From positions 1 through 64,000 of the forward strand of contig NZ_JIAI01000005.1 in assembly GCF_000620785.1 (NCBI RefSeq): a stretch of 64,000 bases of DNA. The letters run 5' to 3'. The DNA comes from Actinospineispora acaciae DSM 45401. Lineage in GTDB: Bacteria > Actinomycetota > Actinomycetes > Mycobacteriales > Pseudonocardiaceae. This document shows positions 42,241 to 50,608 of the stretch, piece after piece; within the stretch, counting starts at the first letter, position 1, and each line of letters begins with the position of its first letter. The notes below the pieces were generated by a model. The model saw only the letters and a program-made list of their open reading frames with translations. It ran no database searches and had not been told where the DNA came from. The translations under genes and the position numbers were made by a program.

Positions 42241-42616
42241 CCGTGAGCGCCAGCAGTGCGGTCGGTAGGGCGATCGCGAGCCCTAGCGCGGTCATCAGCA
42301 GCGCGCCCGTCGACGGCGAGAGGTGGTCGAGCATCGTCAGGTGGATCACGAAGTGCGGGACCGCCCAGGTCAGGTACATCGTCAGGGCGACGGGCGACGA
42401 TCCGGTGTGGACGGTTGCGGCGCCGAGTACCACCGCGCTGGCCAGGGTCATGGCGCCGTAGTCGCGCATCAGGTGCTCGTTGTAGGCCATTCCCATGCCG
42501 ACAACCTCGAGGGAGAAGAAGCTCGCCGGCAGGAACAGCGCCCAGGCGCCGACGACGACCTGCACCGCGGCGAGGAGGCCGACACCGGCCCGCAGCCACC
42601 CGGTCACCGGAGTCAC
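42155..42616 (-). CDS. Four-helix membrane protein of unknown function
   Basis: 153 residues from the GTG at 42616, which shares GTGA with the stop of the NmrA-like gene upstream. Four hydrophobic segments are visible: VGLLAAVQVVVGAWALFLPA, YGAMTLASAVVLGAATV, VALTMYLTWAVPHFVIHL and LLMTALGLAIALPTALLAL. The tail is basic and Pro-rich and overlaps the amidohydrolase gene, so the true end may be variable. Together with the upstream oxidoreductase it forms a two-gene operon opposite the MarR-MFS unit. Confidence 0.65.
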   Translation of the reverse strand: MTPVTGWLRAGVGLLAAVQVVVGAWALFLPASFFSLEVVGMGMAYNEHLMRDYGAMTLASAVVLGAATVHTGSSPVALTMYLTWAVPHFVIHLTMLDHLSPSTGALLMTALGLAIALPTALLALTVRGRTAPPRSPSRTSPVPRPRRGAPGKS

Positions 42617-43386
42617 CGGCCGCTCCGCTCGCGCGCGACCCCGGCGACGAACTCCTCGAACGTGATCCGTCCGACCGCGCGCTCCCGGGCGAGGTGGTTG
42701 CCCGCGCGGTAGTCCCGCATCGCCCGGCCCGGGATCGGAACCGACCACACCGCGCGGCGGCGCCCGATCGCGCGCAGGTACACCCGCGCCAGCTCGGCCG
42801 CGTCACGCACGCTCGGTCCGCCGAGGTCGGGCACCCGCGCGGAGGGGCCGGCCTCGACGATCGCGACCAGGCGGTCCGCGACCTCGGTGACGTCGATCGG
42901 CTGAAAGCTCACCCCCGACGGCACCAGCGTCACCGGCAGCCGGCGCTGGGCGTCGCAGGCCGCGGTGATCAGGTCGTGGAACTGCGTGGTGCGCAGGATC
43001 GTCCACGGCAGCCCGGACGCCTCGACCAGTCGCTCGCAGGCCAGCTTCACGCGGTAGTAGCCGAGCGCGACGTTCTCGATGCCGACGATCGAGACGTAGA
43101 CCAGGTGCGGTCCGCCCTCGGCCCTCGCCGCGTCGACCAGGGTGCGGGTCGCGGCCACGTCACCGCGCCCGTTGGTGGTGGCCAGGTGGATGACCGCCTG
43201 GGTGCCGGCGACCGCCTCGGTGACTCCGCGCCCGGTGCGCAGGTCACCGACCGCCCACTCCCACTCGGCGGGCCGGCGTTCGGAGCGGGTGAGTACCCGC
43301 ACCCGGTGGCCGGAGCCGGCCAGCCGGGGCACGAGCGCGCGCCCGAGCCGTCCGGTACCGCCGGTGACCAGAACCGTTGTCGTCAT
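42613..43386 (-). CDS. NAD(P)-binding NmrA/atypical SDR protein
   Basis: 257 residues. The start VLVTGGTGRLGRALVPRLAG is the Rossmann glycine motif of atypical short-chain dehydrogenases; a Tyr-x3-Lys is seen in LGYYRVKLACERLVE. FQPIDVTEVADRL is typical of NmrA-like members, which can act as redox sensors or reductases. The ATG at 43386 is divergent from the MarR gene at 43495, and their 108-base gap contains the MarR operator, so this operon may be a second target. Confidence 0.82.
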   Translation of the reverse strand: MTTTVLVTGGTGRLGRALVPRLAGSGHRVRVLTRSERRPAEWEWAVGDLRTGRGVTEAVAGTQAVIHLATTNGRGDVAATRTLVDAARAEGGPHLVYVSIVGIENVALGYYRVKLACERLVEASGLPWTILRTTQFHDLITAACDAQRRLPVTLVPSGVSFQPIDVTEVADRLVAIVEAGPSARVPDLGGPSVRDAAELARVYLRAIGRRRAVWSVPIPGRAMRDYRAGNHLARERAVGRITFEEFVAGVARERSGR

Positions 43387-43459
43387 TCACTGCTCCGTGG
43401 TGGCTCGAGGATTGCCTCTACACCACCAGAGACCGGATACCCCCGACGACCGTGACACA

Positions 43460-43489
43460 TTGCAAGGCTGAACTGAACAGTCTAGCCTT
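43460..43489 (+). promoter_or_regulatory. MarR promoter with an embedded operator dyad
   Basis: A -35 element TTGCAA (43460-43465) and a -10 element TAGCCT (43483-43488) are separated by 17 bases. The ATG follows six bases later, so the message is leaderless. A dyad covers both elements: AAGGCT (43464-43469) with AGCCTT (43484-43489), and ACTG (43472-43475) with CAGT (43478-43481), 20 of 26 positions symmetric. Binding of MarR here would stop its own operon. Confidence 0.7.
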
Positions 43490-43494
43490 CCAAT

Positions 43495-43935
43495 ATGGTC
43501 GACGATCACGACGCCGAACAGGTCGCCGCCGCGCTGCGGCTGAGCATCGGGCTGTTCCTGCGCCGGTTGCGGCAGGCCAAGGCCGGGGACGGCGACCTGA
43601 CGTTGCCGGAGAGCGCCGCGCTGTCCCGCCTGCACCGCGAGGGCCCGGCCACGACCGCCGCGCTGGCCAGGGCCGAGCAGATCAGCCCGCAGTCGATGGG
43701 CGCGACGCTGGGCGCGCTGGAGGAACGTGGCCTGGTCGAGCGGCGGCCGGACCCCGGCGACGGGCGGCGCGTCGTGATCTCGGTGTCGGACGAGGGCGTG
43801 CGGGTGCTGAAAGACCGGCGGTCGGCCCGCACCGGGCAGATCGCGAGGGCGCTCGCCGCCGAGTTCACCGCCGAGGAGCTCGCCCAGCTGGCGGCGGCCG
43901 CCCCACTGATCGAGCGCCTGGCGCACCGCGTCTGA
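43495..43935 (+). CDS. MarR family regulator of a drug-export operon
   Basis: 146 residues. SAALSRLHREGPATTAALARAEQISPQSMGATLGAL in parts, and ERRPDPGDGRRVVISV, are the MarR helix-turn-helix and wing. The stop TGA shares its A with the ATG of the MFS gene (TGATG), so both are translated together. It is the likely sensor for the substrate of that pump. Confidence 0.9.
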   Translation: MVDDHDAEQVAAALRLSIGLFLRRLRQAKAGDGDLTLPESAALSRLHREGPATTAALARAEQISPQSMGATLGALEERGLVERRPDPGDGRRVVISVSDEGVRVLKDRRSARTGQIARALAAEFTAEELAQLAAAAPLIERLAHRV

Positions 43936-45611
43936 TGGCCGGCCGCCCCGGCAAGCTTGCGGACCGCTACCGGTGGGTGGCGCTGTCGAACACCACGATG
44001 GCGGTGTTCATGTCCGCGCTGGACGGCTCGATCGTCATCATCTCGCTGCCCGCGATCTTCCGAGGCATCCACCTCGACCCGCTCGCGGAGGGCAACATCG
44101 GCTACCTGCTGTGGATGATCATGGGATATCGGCTGGTGCAGGCCGTATTCGTGGTCACCCTGGGCCGGCTGGGCGACATCTACGGCCGGGTGAAGATCTA
44201 CAACGCCGGGTTCGCGGTGTTCGGCGCGGCCTCGGTGCTGTTGTCGTTCGACCCGTTCGCCGGCGGCGGCGGCGCGCTGTGGCTGATCGGCTGGCGGGTG
44301 CTGCAGGCGATCGGCGGGTCGATGCTCACCGCCAACTCCGCCGCGATCCTCACCGACGCGTTCCCGGCCGACCGGCGCGGGTTCGCGCTGGGCACCAACC
44401 AGATAGCCGCCATCGCCGGGCAGTTCATCGGCCTGGTGGTGGGCGGAGCGCTCGCCGAGCTGGACTGGCGCGCGGTGTTCTGGGTCAACGTTCCGGTCGG
44501 CGTGCTCGGAACCGTGTGGGCGTACCGGAGCCTGCGCGAGACCGGCGAGCGGCATCCCGACCGCATCGACTGGTGGGGCAACATCACGTTCGCGGTCGGC
44601 CTGAGCGCTGTGCTCATCGCCGTCACCGACGGCATGCAGCCCTACGGCGGCCAGAGCATGGGGTGGACGAACCCGGTGGTCTACGGCTCGCTGGTCGGCG
44701 GGGTGGCGCTGCTGGTGGTGTTCGTGGTGATCGAGCGCCGGGTCGCGGCGCCGATGTTCCAGCTCGGGCTGTTCCGGATCAGGGTGTTCAGCGCCGCCAA
44801 CGCGGCCGGGTTGCTCGGCTCGGTGGCGCGCGGCGGCCTGCAGTTCGTGCTGATCATCTGGTTGCAGGGCATCTGGCTGCCGCTGCACGGCTTCGACTAC
44901 GCCGACACGCCGCTGTGGGCCGGCATCTTCCTGCTGCCGATGACCGCCGCGTTCCTGGTCTCGGGCCCGGTCTCGGGAGCGCTGTCGGACAGGTTGGGCG
45001 CCCGCGCCTTCGCCACCGGCGGCATGCTCGTGTTCGGCGCCAGCTTCGTAGGGCTGATGCTGCTTCCGGTGGACTTCCCGTACTGGGCGTTCGCGCTGCT
45101 CACGCTGGTGAACGGGCTCGGCGTGGGCATGTTCGCCTCGCCGAACTCGTCGTCGATCATGGGCAGCGTGCCGGCGCGGAGGCGCGGGGCCGCGTCGGGC
45201 ATGCGTGCGACGTTCCAGAACGGCGGCACCGCCGTCTCCATCGGTGTCTTCTTCTCGCTCATGATCGCCGGGCTGGCGAGCACGCTGCCGACGACGCTGG
45301 CCGACGGGCTGCACCGGCTCGGGGTGCCCGAGGAGACCGCACGGCAGGTGGGCGCCCTGCCGCCGGTGTCGTCGCTGTTCGCCGCCATGCTCGGGGAGAA
45401 CCCGGTCGAGCACCTGCTCGGGGGCACCGGGGCGCTCGCGGCGCTTCCGCCGGCCAGCCAACAGGTCCTGACCGGCACGCGGTTCTTCCCCCAGTTGATC
45501 TCCGAGCCGTTCCATCACGGCCTGGTCATCGTGTTCACCGTCGCCGCCGGCCTCTCGCTGGTGGCCGCGGCGGCGTCGCTGCTGCGCGGTGGTGGTTCGC
45601 CGAGGTCATGA
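43935..45611 (+). CDS. MFS drug-efflux transporter (DHA2, 14-helix type)
   Basis: 558 residues with about fourteen membrane helices. ALDGSIVIISLPAIF is the DHA2 version of the first-helix motif, and GRLGDIYGRVKIYNAGF is motif A. Substrates of this group are diverse drugs and metabolites and are moved out by proton exchange. A long periplasmic loop with LPTTLADGLHRLGVPEET lies near the C-terminus, as in related actinobacterial pumps. Cotranscribed with the MarR gene; its end overlaps the convergent Lrp gene by six bases. Confidence 0.9.
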   Translation: MAGRPGKLADRYRWVALSNTTMAVFMSALDGSIVIISLPAIFRGIHLDPLAEGNIGYLLWMIMGYRLVQAVFVVTLGRLGDIYGRVKIYNAGFAVFGAASVLLSFDPFAGGGGALWLIGWRVLQAIGGSMLTANSAAILTDAFPADRRGFALGTNQIAAIAGQFIGLVVGGALAELDWRAVFWVNVPVGVLGTVWAYRSLRETGERHPDRIDWWGNITFAVGLSAVLIAVTDGMQPYGGQSMGWTNPVVYGSLVGGVALLVVFVVIERRVAAPMFQLGLFRIRVFSAANAAGLLGSVARGGLQFVLIIWLQGIWLPLHGFDYADTPLWAGIFLLPMTAAFLVSGPVSGALSDRLGARAFATGGMLVFGASFVGLMLLPVDFPYWAFALLTLVNGLGVGMFASPNSSSIMGSVPARRRGAASGMRATFQNGGTAVSIGVFFSLMIAGLASTLPTTLADGLHRLGVPEETARQVGALPPVSSLFAAMLGENPVEHLLGGTGALAALPPASQQVLTGTRFFPQLISEPFHHGLVIVFTVAAGLSLVAAAASLLRGGGSPRS

Positions 45612-46061
45612 CGTGGGCAGCGGGCGGTCGTCCACTATCCGCTTCATCACCAGCGTGGAGTTGAGCCGCTGCACGCCGGGGAGCGCGGCGAGCACGTCGT
45701 CCTCGAGGCGCTGGTACGCGGCGAGGTCGGCGGTGAGCACGCGGAGCAGGTAGTCGGGGTCACCGAACAGGCGCTGGGCGAGCAGCACGTTGGGGACCCT
45801 GGCGACGGCGTCCTCGAAGCCGAGCAGGGTCTCGCGGTCCTCCTGGCGCATCGTGACGAACACCAGGGCCTCGAAGGTGAGCCCGAGGGCCACCGGGTCG
45901 ACCACTGCCCGGTAGCCCCGGATCGTGCCGTCGCGCTCCAGCGCGCGCAGCCGCCGGTGGCACGGCGAGATGCTCAGCCGCACCCGGTCCGCCAGTTCGG
46001 TCAGCGTGAGGCGTCCCTCTGTCTGGAGGATGGTGAGAATCTTCCTGTCGACCGTGTCCAC
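45606..46061 (-). CDS. Lrp/AsnC family regulator next to a LysE exporter
   Basis: 151 residues. KILTILQTEGRLTLTELADRVRLSISPCHRRLRAL in parts is the DNA-binding region, and EALVFVTMRQEDRETL with DPDYLLRVLTADLAAY the ligand domain. It is divergent from a LysE family exporter gene, a common pair in which the regulator turns on export when an amino acid accumulates. A 7 bp inverted repeat lies between the two. Confidence 0.9.
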   Translation of the reverse strand: MDTVDRKILTILQTEGRLTLTELADRVRLSISPCHRRLRALERDGTIRGYRAVVDPVALGLTFEALVFVTMRQEDRETLLGFEDAVARVPNVLLAQRLFGDPDYLLRVLTADLAAYQRLEDDVLAALPGVQRLNSTLVMKRIVDDRPLPTS

Positions 46062-46099
46062 TGGGAAGATTTTTCCATGCGACGGGCCTTGTGCGGGTA

Positions 46100-46117
46100 G
46101 AAGTTGGAATCAACTTC
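46100..46117. promoter_or_regulatory. Inverted repeat in the Lrp-LysE promoter
   Basis: GAAGTTG (46100-46106) and CAACTTC (46111-46117) are perfect arms around GAAT. The repeat lies 38 bases from the Lrp start and 64 from the LysE start, a suitable place for an Lrp-type activator site. TTGACG at 46122 may be a -35 element for lysE. Confidence 0.55.
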
Positions 46118-46181
46118 GGGCTTGACGGGCATAGCCTTTTCGGCACTCGTTCCACCGCCGGCTCGGCGAAAGAGGTCGCCA

Positions 46182-46796
46182 GTGCCCGCCAGCTCCGTTC
46201 TCGCCTTCTGGGTGGTCGCCGCCCTGCTGATCGCGGTGCCGGGCCCGGACTGGGCGTTCGCGATCAGTGCGGGGCTGCGCGGGCACGTCGTCGCGGCGGC
46301 GGGTGGCATCGTGCTCGGCTACCTGGCGATGACGATCGTGGTCGCCACCGGGCTCGGCATCCTCATCGCCCGGGCGCCGGCCGCGTTGACCGTGCTCACC
46401 GTCGCGGGCGGCTGCTACCTGGTGTGGCTGGGCGTGAAGATCTGGCGGCATCCGTCGACGCCGGGGACCGAGAACGACGCGGTGGGCGGTGGGCGCTTGG
46501 GCACGGTGTTGCGGGGCACGGCGGTCAGCGGCCTCAACCCCAAGGGGCTGTTGATCTTCGTTGCGATGCTTCCGCAGTTCACCGACCGCACGGCGAGCTG
46601 GCCGTTGCCTGTTCAGCTGGCCATTCTGGGGCTTGCTTTCACGGTGACGTGTGCGGTGGTCTACCTGGCGGTCGGGACGTGCGCACGGCGGTTGTTGCGC
46701 GCTCGTCCGTCCTTCTCGCGGCTGGTCTCCCGGGTGTCCGGTGGGGCCATGATCGCGGTCGGGATCGCGCTGCTGGTCGAGCGGGTCAGCGGGTGA
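46182..46796 (+). CDS. LysE family amino acid exporter
   Basis: 204 residues from the GTG at 46182, with AGAGG seven bases before; a longer reading from 46104 would run through the operator. Six membrane helices and the family motif AVPGPDWAFAISAGLRGH and SGLNPKGLLIFVAMLPQF identify the LysE/RhtB group, which exports amino acids or derivatives by proton exchange. The stop overlaps the opposing mannosidase gene by eleven bases. Confidence 0.88.
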   Translation: MPASSVLAFWVVAALLIAVPGPDWAFAISAGLRGHVVAAAGGIVLGYLAMTIVVATGLGILIARAPAALTVLTVAGGCYLVWLGVKIWRHPSTPGTENDAVGGGRLGTVLRGTAVSGLNPKGLLIFVAMLPQFTDRTASWPLPVQLAILGLAFTVTCAVVYLAVGTCARRLLRARPSFSRLVSRVSGGAMIAVGIALLVERVSG

Positions 46797-49770
46797 GGCG
46801 CAGGGTGAGGATCTCGAACGGGCGCAGGTGGACGGTCACTTGGTCGGCCGCCGGGTGGTCCTCGGTGCGGTGCCAGCGGCGTTCGAGCAGGTCGGTGGTC
46901 CAGGCGGCGGTCGCGTCGAAGCGGGCGGTGATGCGGGCGGTGCTCCGGGCGCCGGTAGCCTGGTAGATGCGGACGATCACGTCGCCGGAGCCGTCGTCGG
47001 CCAGCTTGGTCGCCTCGACGCAGACGTCCGGGTTGTCGACGGAGATCAGCGGGTCTACCGGGTTGGCGCCGTGCACCGTGCGCGCCGGCAAGTTCAGGAA
47101 GTAGCCCTCGCGCACCGCGTCGCCGACGCCGGCGCCGACCACCAGCGCGTGCCGGAAGCGGTGCACGCCGTGGTCGGTCTCCGGGTCCGGGAAGCGGGGC
47201 GCGCGCAGCAGGGACGCCCGCACGGTGGTGGTGATGCCGCCGCCGTCGCGGGCGGAGCGGGTCACGTCGTGGCCGTAGGTCGAGTCGTTGGCCAGCGCGA
47301 CGCCGTAGCCGGGCTCGGCCAGGTGTATCCAGCGGTGCGCGCAGATCTCGAACTTCGCCGCGTCCCAGCTGGTGTTGCGGTGGGTGGGGCGGTGGACGTG
47401 GCCGAACTGGGTCTCCGAGGCGGACCGGTCGGCGTGCACGTCCAGCGGGAACGCGAGCTTGAGGAACTTCTCGGTCTCGTGCCAGTCCACCTCGGTCTCG
47501 ATGTCCAGCCGGCGCGCGCCAGCGCCCAGCGTGAGGCGCTGGGTGACCGTCGATTGATAGAACGTTCTAATAATGCGGACGCCGGCCGCCTCGGCGGAGA
47601 CCTCGGCGGCCTCGGTCAGGTCGGTGACGGTGTTGCGGTAGAACTCGTCGACGTCCCAGGCGTCCCACCTGTTCGGCAGGTCCGGGTGCAGTTGGAGCAG
47701 GTTGGCGGCCGCGCCCGGGGCGATCACCTCGCGGTCCGCGTCCAGGTCCACCAGCGAGACGACCAGCCCGCGTCCGTCCACCGTCACCCGGATCAGGCCG
47801 TTGTCCAGCACGAACCCGTCGTCGACGGCCGTGACCGCCGCCGGCGGAGTTTCAGACTGAAACGCCGCCCCACCGGCCGGCACCCCGTCCCGCTGGTGCG
47901 GCGCGGCGTTGAACACGACCGGACGCTCGCCCTCCCCGGCCAGCGCCCGCTGCGCCGCGCCGATGATCTCCTCCAGCTCGCCGGCCAGCGCCGCGTACGT
48001 CCGCTCCGCCTCGCGGTGCACCCAGGCGATCGACGAACCGGGCAGGATGTCGTGGAACTGGTTGAGCAGCACGGACTTCCAGATCCGGTCCAGCCGCTCG
48101 TACGGATACGGCCGCCCGACACGCACCGCCGCCGTCGCCGCCCACAGCTCGGCCTCGCGCAACAAATGCTCGCTGCGCCGGTTGCCCTGCTTGGTTCGAG
48201 CCTGGCTGGTGTAGGTGCCCCGGTGGAACTCCAGGTACAGCTCGCCGACCCAGACCGGCGCATCCGGGTACTCCTCACAGGCCTTCCGGAAGAACTCCGA
48301 GGGCGCCTCGACCGCCACCCGGGGCGAACCCTCCAGGTCCTCCAGCCGGGCGGCGCGCGCCAGCATCTCCCTGGTCGGCCCGCCCCCGCCGTCGCCGAAA
48401 CCGAACGGCACCAGCGAGCGCCGTGCCCTGCCCTTCTCCGCGAAGCGCGCCGACGCGTGCGCCAGCTCCGCCCCGGACAGCTCGGAGTTGTAGGTGTCCA
48501 CCGGCGGGAAGTGGGTGAACACCCGGGTGCCGTCGATGCCCTCCCACCAGAACGTGTGGTGCGGAAACGTGTTCGTCTGGCTCCAGGAGATCTTCTGGGT
48601 GAGGAACCACCGCGACCCGGACAGGTCCACGAGCTGCGGCAGCGCCGCGCTGTAGCCGAACGAGTCGGGCAGCCACACCTCCTCGGTCTCGACGCCGAAC
48701 TCCTCTGCGAAGAACCGCTTGCCGTGCGTGAACTGCCGGGCCATCGCCTCGCCGCCCGGCATGTTCGTGTCCGACTCCACCCACATGCCACCGACCGGCA
48801 CGAACCGCCCGGGGTGCTCCTTGACCCGGGCGTACACCGCCGGGTGGTGGTCGCGGATCCAGGCGAACTGCTGCGCGGACGACATGGCGTACACCAGCTC
48901 GGGGTGCTCGTCCATCAACGCCGTGACGTTCGCCGCCGTCCGCGCCACCTTCCGCACGGTCTCGCGCAGCGGCCACAGCCAGGCGGAGTCGATGTGCGCG
49001 TGCCCGACGGCGGACACCAGGTGCGCGCTGGCGTGCGCGGGTGCCGCGAGCACGGTGGCCAACTCGTGACGGGCCGCCTTCGCGGTGCCGGGCACGTCGG
49101 CCAGGTCCAGCGCGTCCACCGCCCGGTCGCAGGCGCGCAGGATCTCCCAGCGGCGCCCGGACTCCACCGGCAGCGCGAGCATGAGCTGGTCGAGCACCTC
49201 CAGGTCGGCGACGAGCCCCCAGACCTCCTCGTCGAACACGGCGAGCTGGGCCATCGCGAGCCGGTACAGCGGCTCGCGGCCCGCGGTCCGAAGGTCACCG
49301 AGCGGGGTCGGCCGGAACGGATGGCGCGGGTCCAGGATCACCGGGTTGGCCGCCGCCTCGACGTACAGCACGACGTCGTCCGAGCCGGTCACCGGCACCC
49401 AGGCGTTGAACGGGTTGAGCCCCTTCACCGGCGTGCCGTCCGCCCGGTACACCAGCCCTTCGGCCTGGAACCCGGGGTTGACCTGGTCGAACCCGAGGTC
49501 GAGCACCAGCTCCACGGCGCGCTCCGCCCACTCCGGGGGCACCGCGCCGGTGAACCGGAACCAGGTGGTGCCCCACGGCGGACCCCACTGCTCGCCGACC
49601 CGGAACGGCTCGAACGAAGCCGCCAGCGCCTCCGAAACCGGCACCGGCTCGCCCGGCACGTCCCAGGCCGCCACCTCGACCGGGGCGAACGCCGAGTACA
49701 CGGCCGGCCGGACCCGCTCGTCGAGGACCCGTGAGATCCGCTGCTCGATCAGCTTCCGGTCGTCGTGCAT
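46786..49770 (-). CDS. GH38 family alpha-mannosidase
   Basis: 994 residues, full length for bacterial GH38. The zinc-binding motif GHAHIDSAWLWPLRET lies around residue 255, and WLPDSFGYSAALPQ around 362 holds the catalytic nucleophile Asp. The C-terminal half is the beta-sandwich of retaining mannosidases. There is no signal peptide, so it should act in the cytoplasm on manno-oligosaccharides brought in by the ABC importer encoded just upstream (gap of seven bases). Two AT-rich palindromes with rare codons lie inside the C-terminal half. Confidence 0.93.
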   Translation of the reverse strand: MHDDRKLIEQRISRVLDERVRPAVYSAFAPVEVAAWDVPGEPVPVSEALAASFEPFRVGEQWGPPWGTTWFRFTGAVPPEWAERAVELVLDLGFDQVNPGFQAEGLVYRADGTPVKGLNPFNAWVPVTGSDDVVLYVEAAANPVILDPRHPFRPTPLGDLRTAGREPLYRLAMAQLAVFDEEVWGLVADLEVLDQLMLALPVESGRRWEILRACDRAVDALDLADVPGTAKAARHELATVLAAPAHASAHLVSAVGHAHIDSAWLWPLRETVRKVARTAANVTALMDEHPELVYAMSSAQQFAWIRDHHPAVYARVKEHPGRFVPVGGMWVESDTNMPGGEAMARQFTHGKRFFAEEFGVETEEVWLPDSFGYSAALPQLVDLSGSRWFLTQKISWSQTNTFPHHTFWWEGIDGTRVFTHFPPVDTYNSELSGAELAHASARFAEKGRARRSLVPFGFGDGGGGPTREMLARAARLEDLEGSPRVAVEAPSEFFRKACEEYPDAPVWVGELYLEFHRGTYTSQARTKQGNRRSEHLLREAELWAATAAVRVGRPYPYERLDRIWKSVLLNQFHDILPGSSIAWVHREAERTYAALAGELEEIIGAAQRALAGEGERPVVFNAAPHQRDGVPAGGAAFQSETPPAAVTAVDDGFVLDNGLIRVTVDGRGLVVSLVDLDADREVIAPGAAANLLQLHPDLPNRWDAWDVDEFYRNTVTDLTEAAEVSAEAAGVRIIRTFYQSTVTQRLTLGAGARRLDIETEVDWHETEKFLKLAFPLDVHADRSASETQFGHVHRPTHRNTSWDAAKFEICAHRWIHLAEPGYGVALANDSTYGHDVTRSARDGGGITTTVRASLLRAPRFPDPETDHGVHRFRHALVVGAGVGDAVREGYFLNLPARTVHGANPVDPLISVDNPDVCVEATKLADDGSGDVIVRIYQATGARSTARITARFDATAAWTTDLLERRWHRTEDHPAADQVTVHLRPFEILTLRLTR
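47558..47569. repeat. Perfect AT-rich palindrome inside the mannosidase gene
   Basis: TAGAACGTTCTA is a perfect 12 bp palindrome in a stretch of codons (ATT, ATT, AGA, TAT, CAA) that are otherwise rare in this GC-rich gene. It resembles a repressor site. It is not an SOS box, because the GAAC and GTTC halves touch without the four-base spacer. Confidence 0.5.
47843..47869. repeat. 27-base near-perfect palindrome inside the mannosidase gene
   Basis: Arms of 13 bases (47843-47855 and 47857-47869) around a central A match at twelve positions; the core is GTTTCAG-A-CTGAAAC. It is encoded by TTT, TCT and ACT codons that are rare in the gene and lies 274 bases from the other palindrome. Function unknown. 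Confidence 0.5.
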
Positions 49771-49777
49771 ACAGCCG

Positions 49778-50608
49778 TTACCCCTTCACGCTGCCAGCGG
49801 TGAGCGCCCCGACGATATAGCGCTGCAGCACGATGAACACCACGATCACCGGGAGCACCGCCAGCATGCTCCCGGCCGCCAGGTACTGCGCGGTGATCTC
49901 GTGCCCGGTCTGCTGCAGGCTCACCACGCCGACCGACACCGGCAGCAGGTTCGCGTCGTCGACCAGCACGAACGGCACCACGAACTGCGACCAGCTGAGC
50001 ACCGCCACCACGATGGCCGCCGACGCGATCCCCGGCGCCGCGGCGGGCAGCACCACCGAGACCAGCGCGCGGCGCCGGGTGCAGCCGTCCACCATGGCCG
50101 CCTCGTCCAGCTCGGCCGGGATGGTGTCCAGGTAGTCGCGCAGGAACCAGGTCAGGAACGGCGACGTGACCGCGACGTAGACCACGATCAGCCCGAAGTA
50201 GTTGTTCACCAGCCCGACCGCCACGAACGCCCGGTACACCGGCACCACCAGCACCACCGGCGAGATCAGCTGGCAGGCCAGCACGAACCGGGAGAACGTC
50301 CGCCCGCCCCGGAACCGCAGCCGAGACATCCCGTACGCGGCGGGCACGCACACCGCCAGGCACAGCGCCACCGAGCCGGACACCACGACCAGCGAGTTGA
50401 GCAGGTAGCGGCCGATGTCGGTGGTCTCCAGCACGTGCCCGTAGTTGTCCCACCTCATCTGAGACGGCACCAGCGGCGGCGGGGCCGCGACCACCTCCTC
50501 CGCGCTGCGCAGGGACAGCGACAACACCCAGAGCAGCGGAAACGCGAACGCCACCACGGTGACCACCATGGCCAACGACAACAACCCGTTCTGCCACCGC
50601 CGCTTCAC
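49778..50608 (-). CDS. Sugar ABC transporter permease (MalG type)
   Basis: 276 residues from the GTG at 50608, sharing GTGA with the stop of the other permease. Six membrane helices; the EAA loop that touches the ATPase is DTIPAELDEAAMVDGCTRRRALVSVVLP in parts. It forms the channel together with the MalF-type subunit. No ATPase gene is in the operon, so a shared MsiK-like ATPase elsewhere is expected, as is known for many actinobacterial sugar importers. Confidence 0.9.
   Translation of the reverse strand: MKRRWQNGLLSLAMVVTVVAFAFPLLWVLSLSLRSAEEVVAAPPPLVPSQMRWDNYGHVLETTDIGRYLLNSLVVVSGSVALCLAVCVPAAYGMSRLRFRGGRTFSRFVLACQLISPVVLVVPVYRAFVAVGLVNNYFGLIVVYVAVTSPFLTWFLRDYLDTIPAELDEAAMVDGCTRRRALVSVVLPAAAPGIASAAIVVAVLSWSQFVVPFVLVDDANLLPVSVGVVSLQQTGHEITAQYLAAGSMLAVLPVIVVFIVLQRYIVGALTAGSVKG

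Noticed and set aside
47558-47569. TAGAACGTTCTA as a second SOS box
   Set aside because: The GAAC and GTTC halves are directly joined, while LexA boxes need four bases between them, and the site lies deep inside a coding region.
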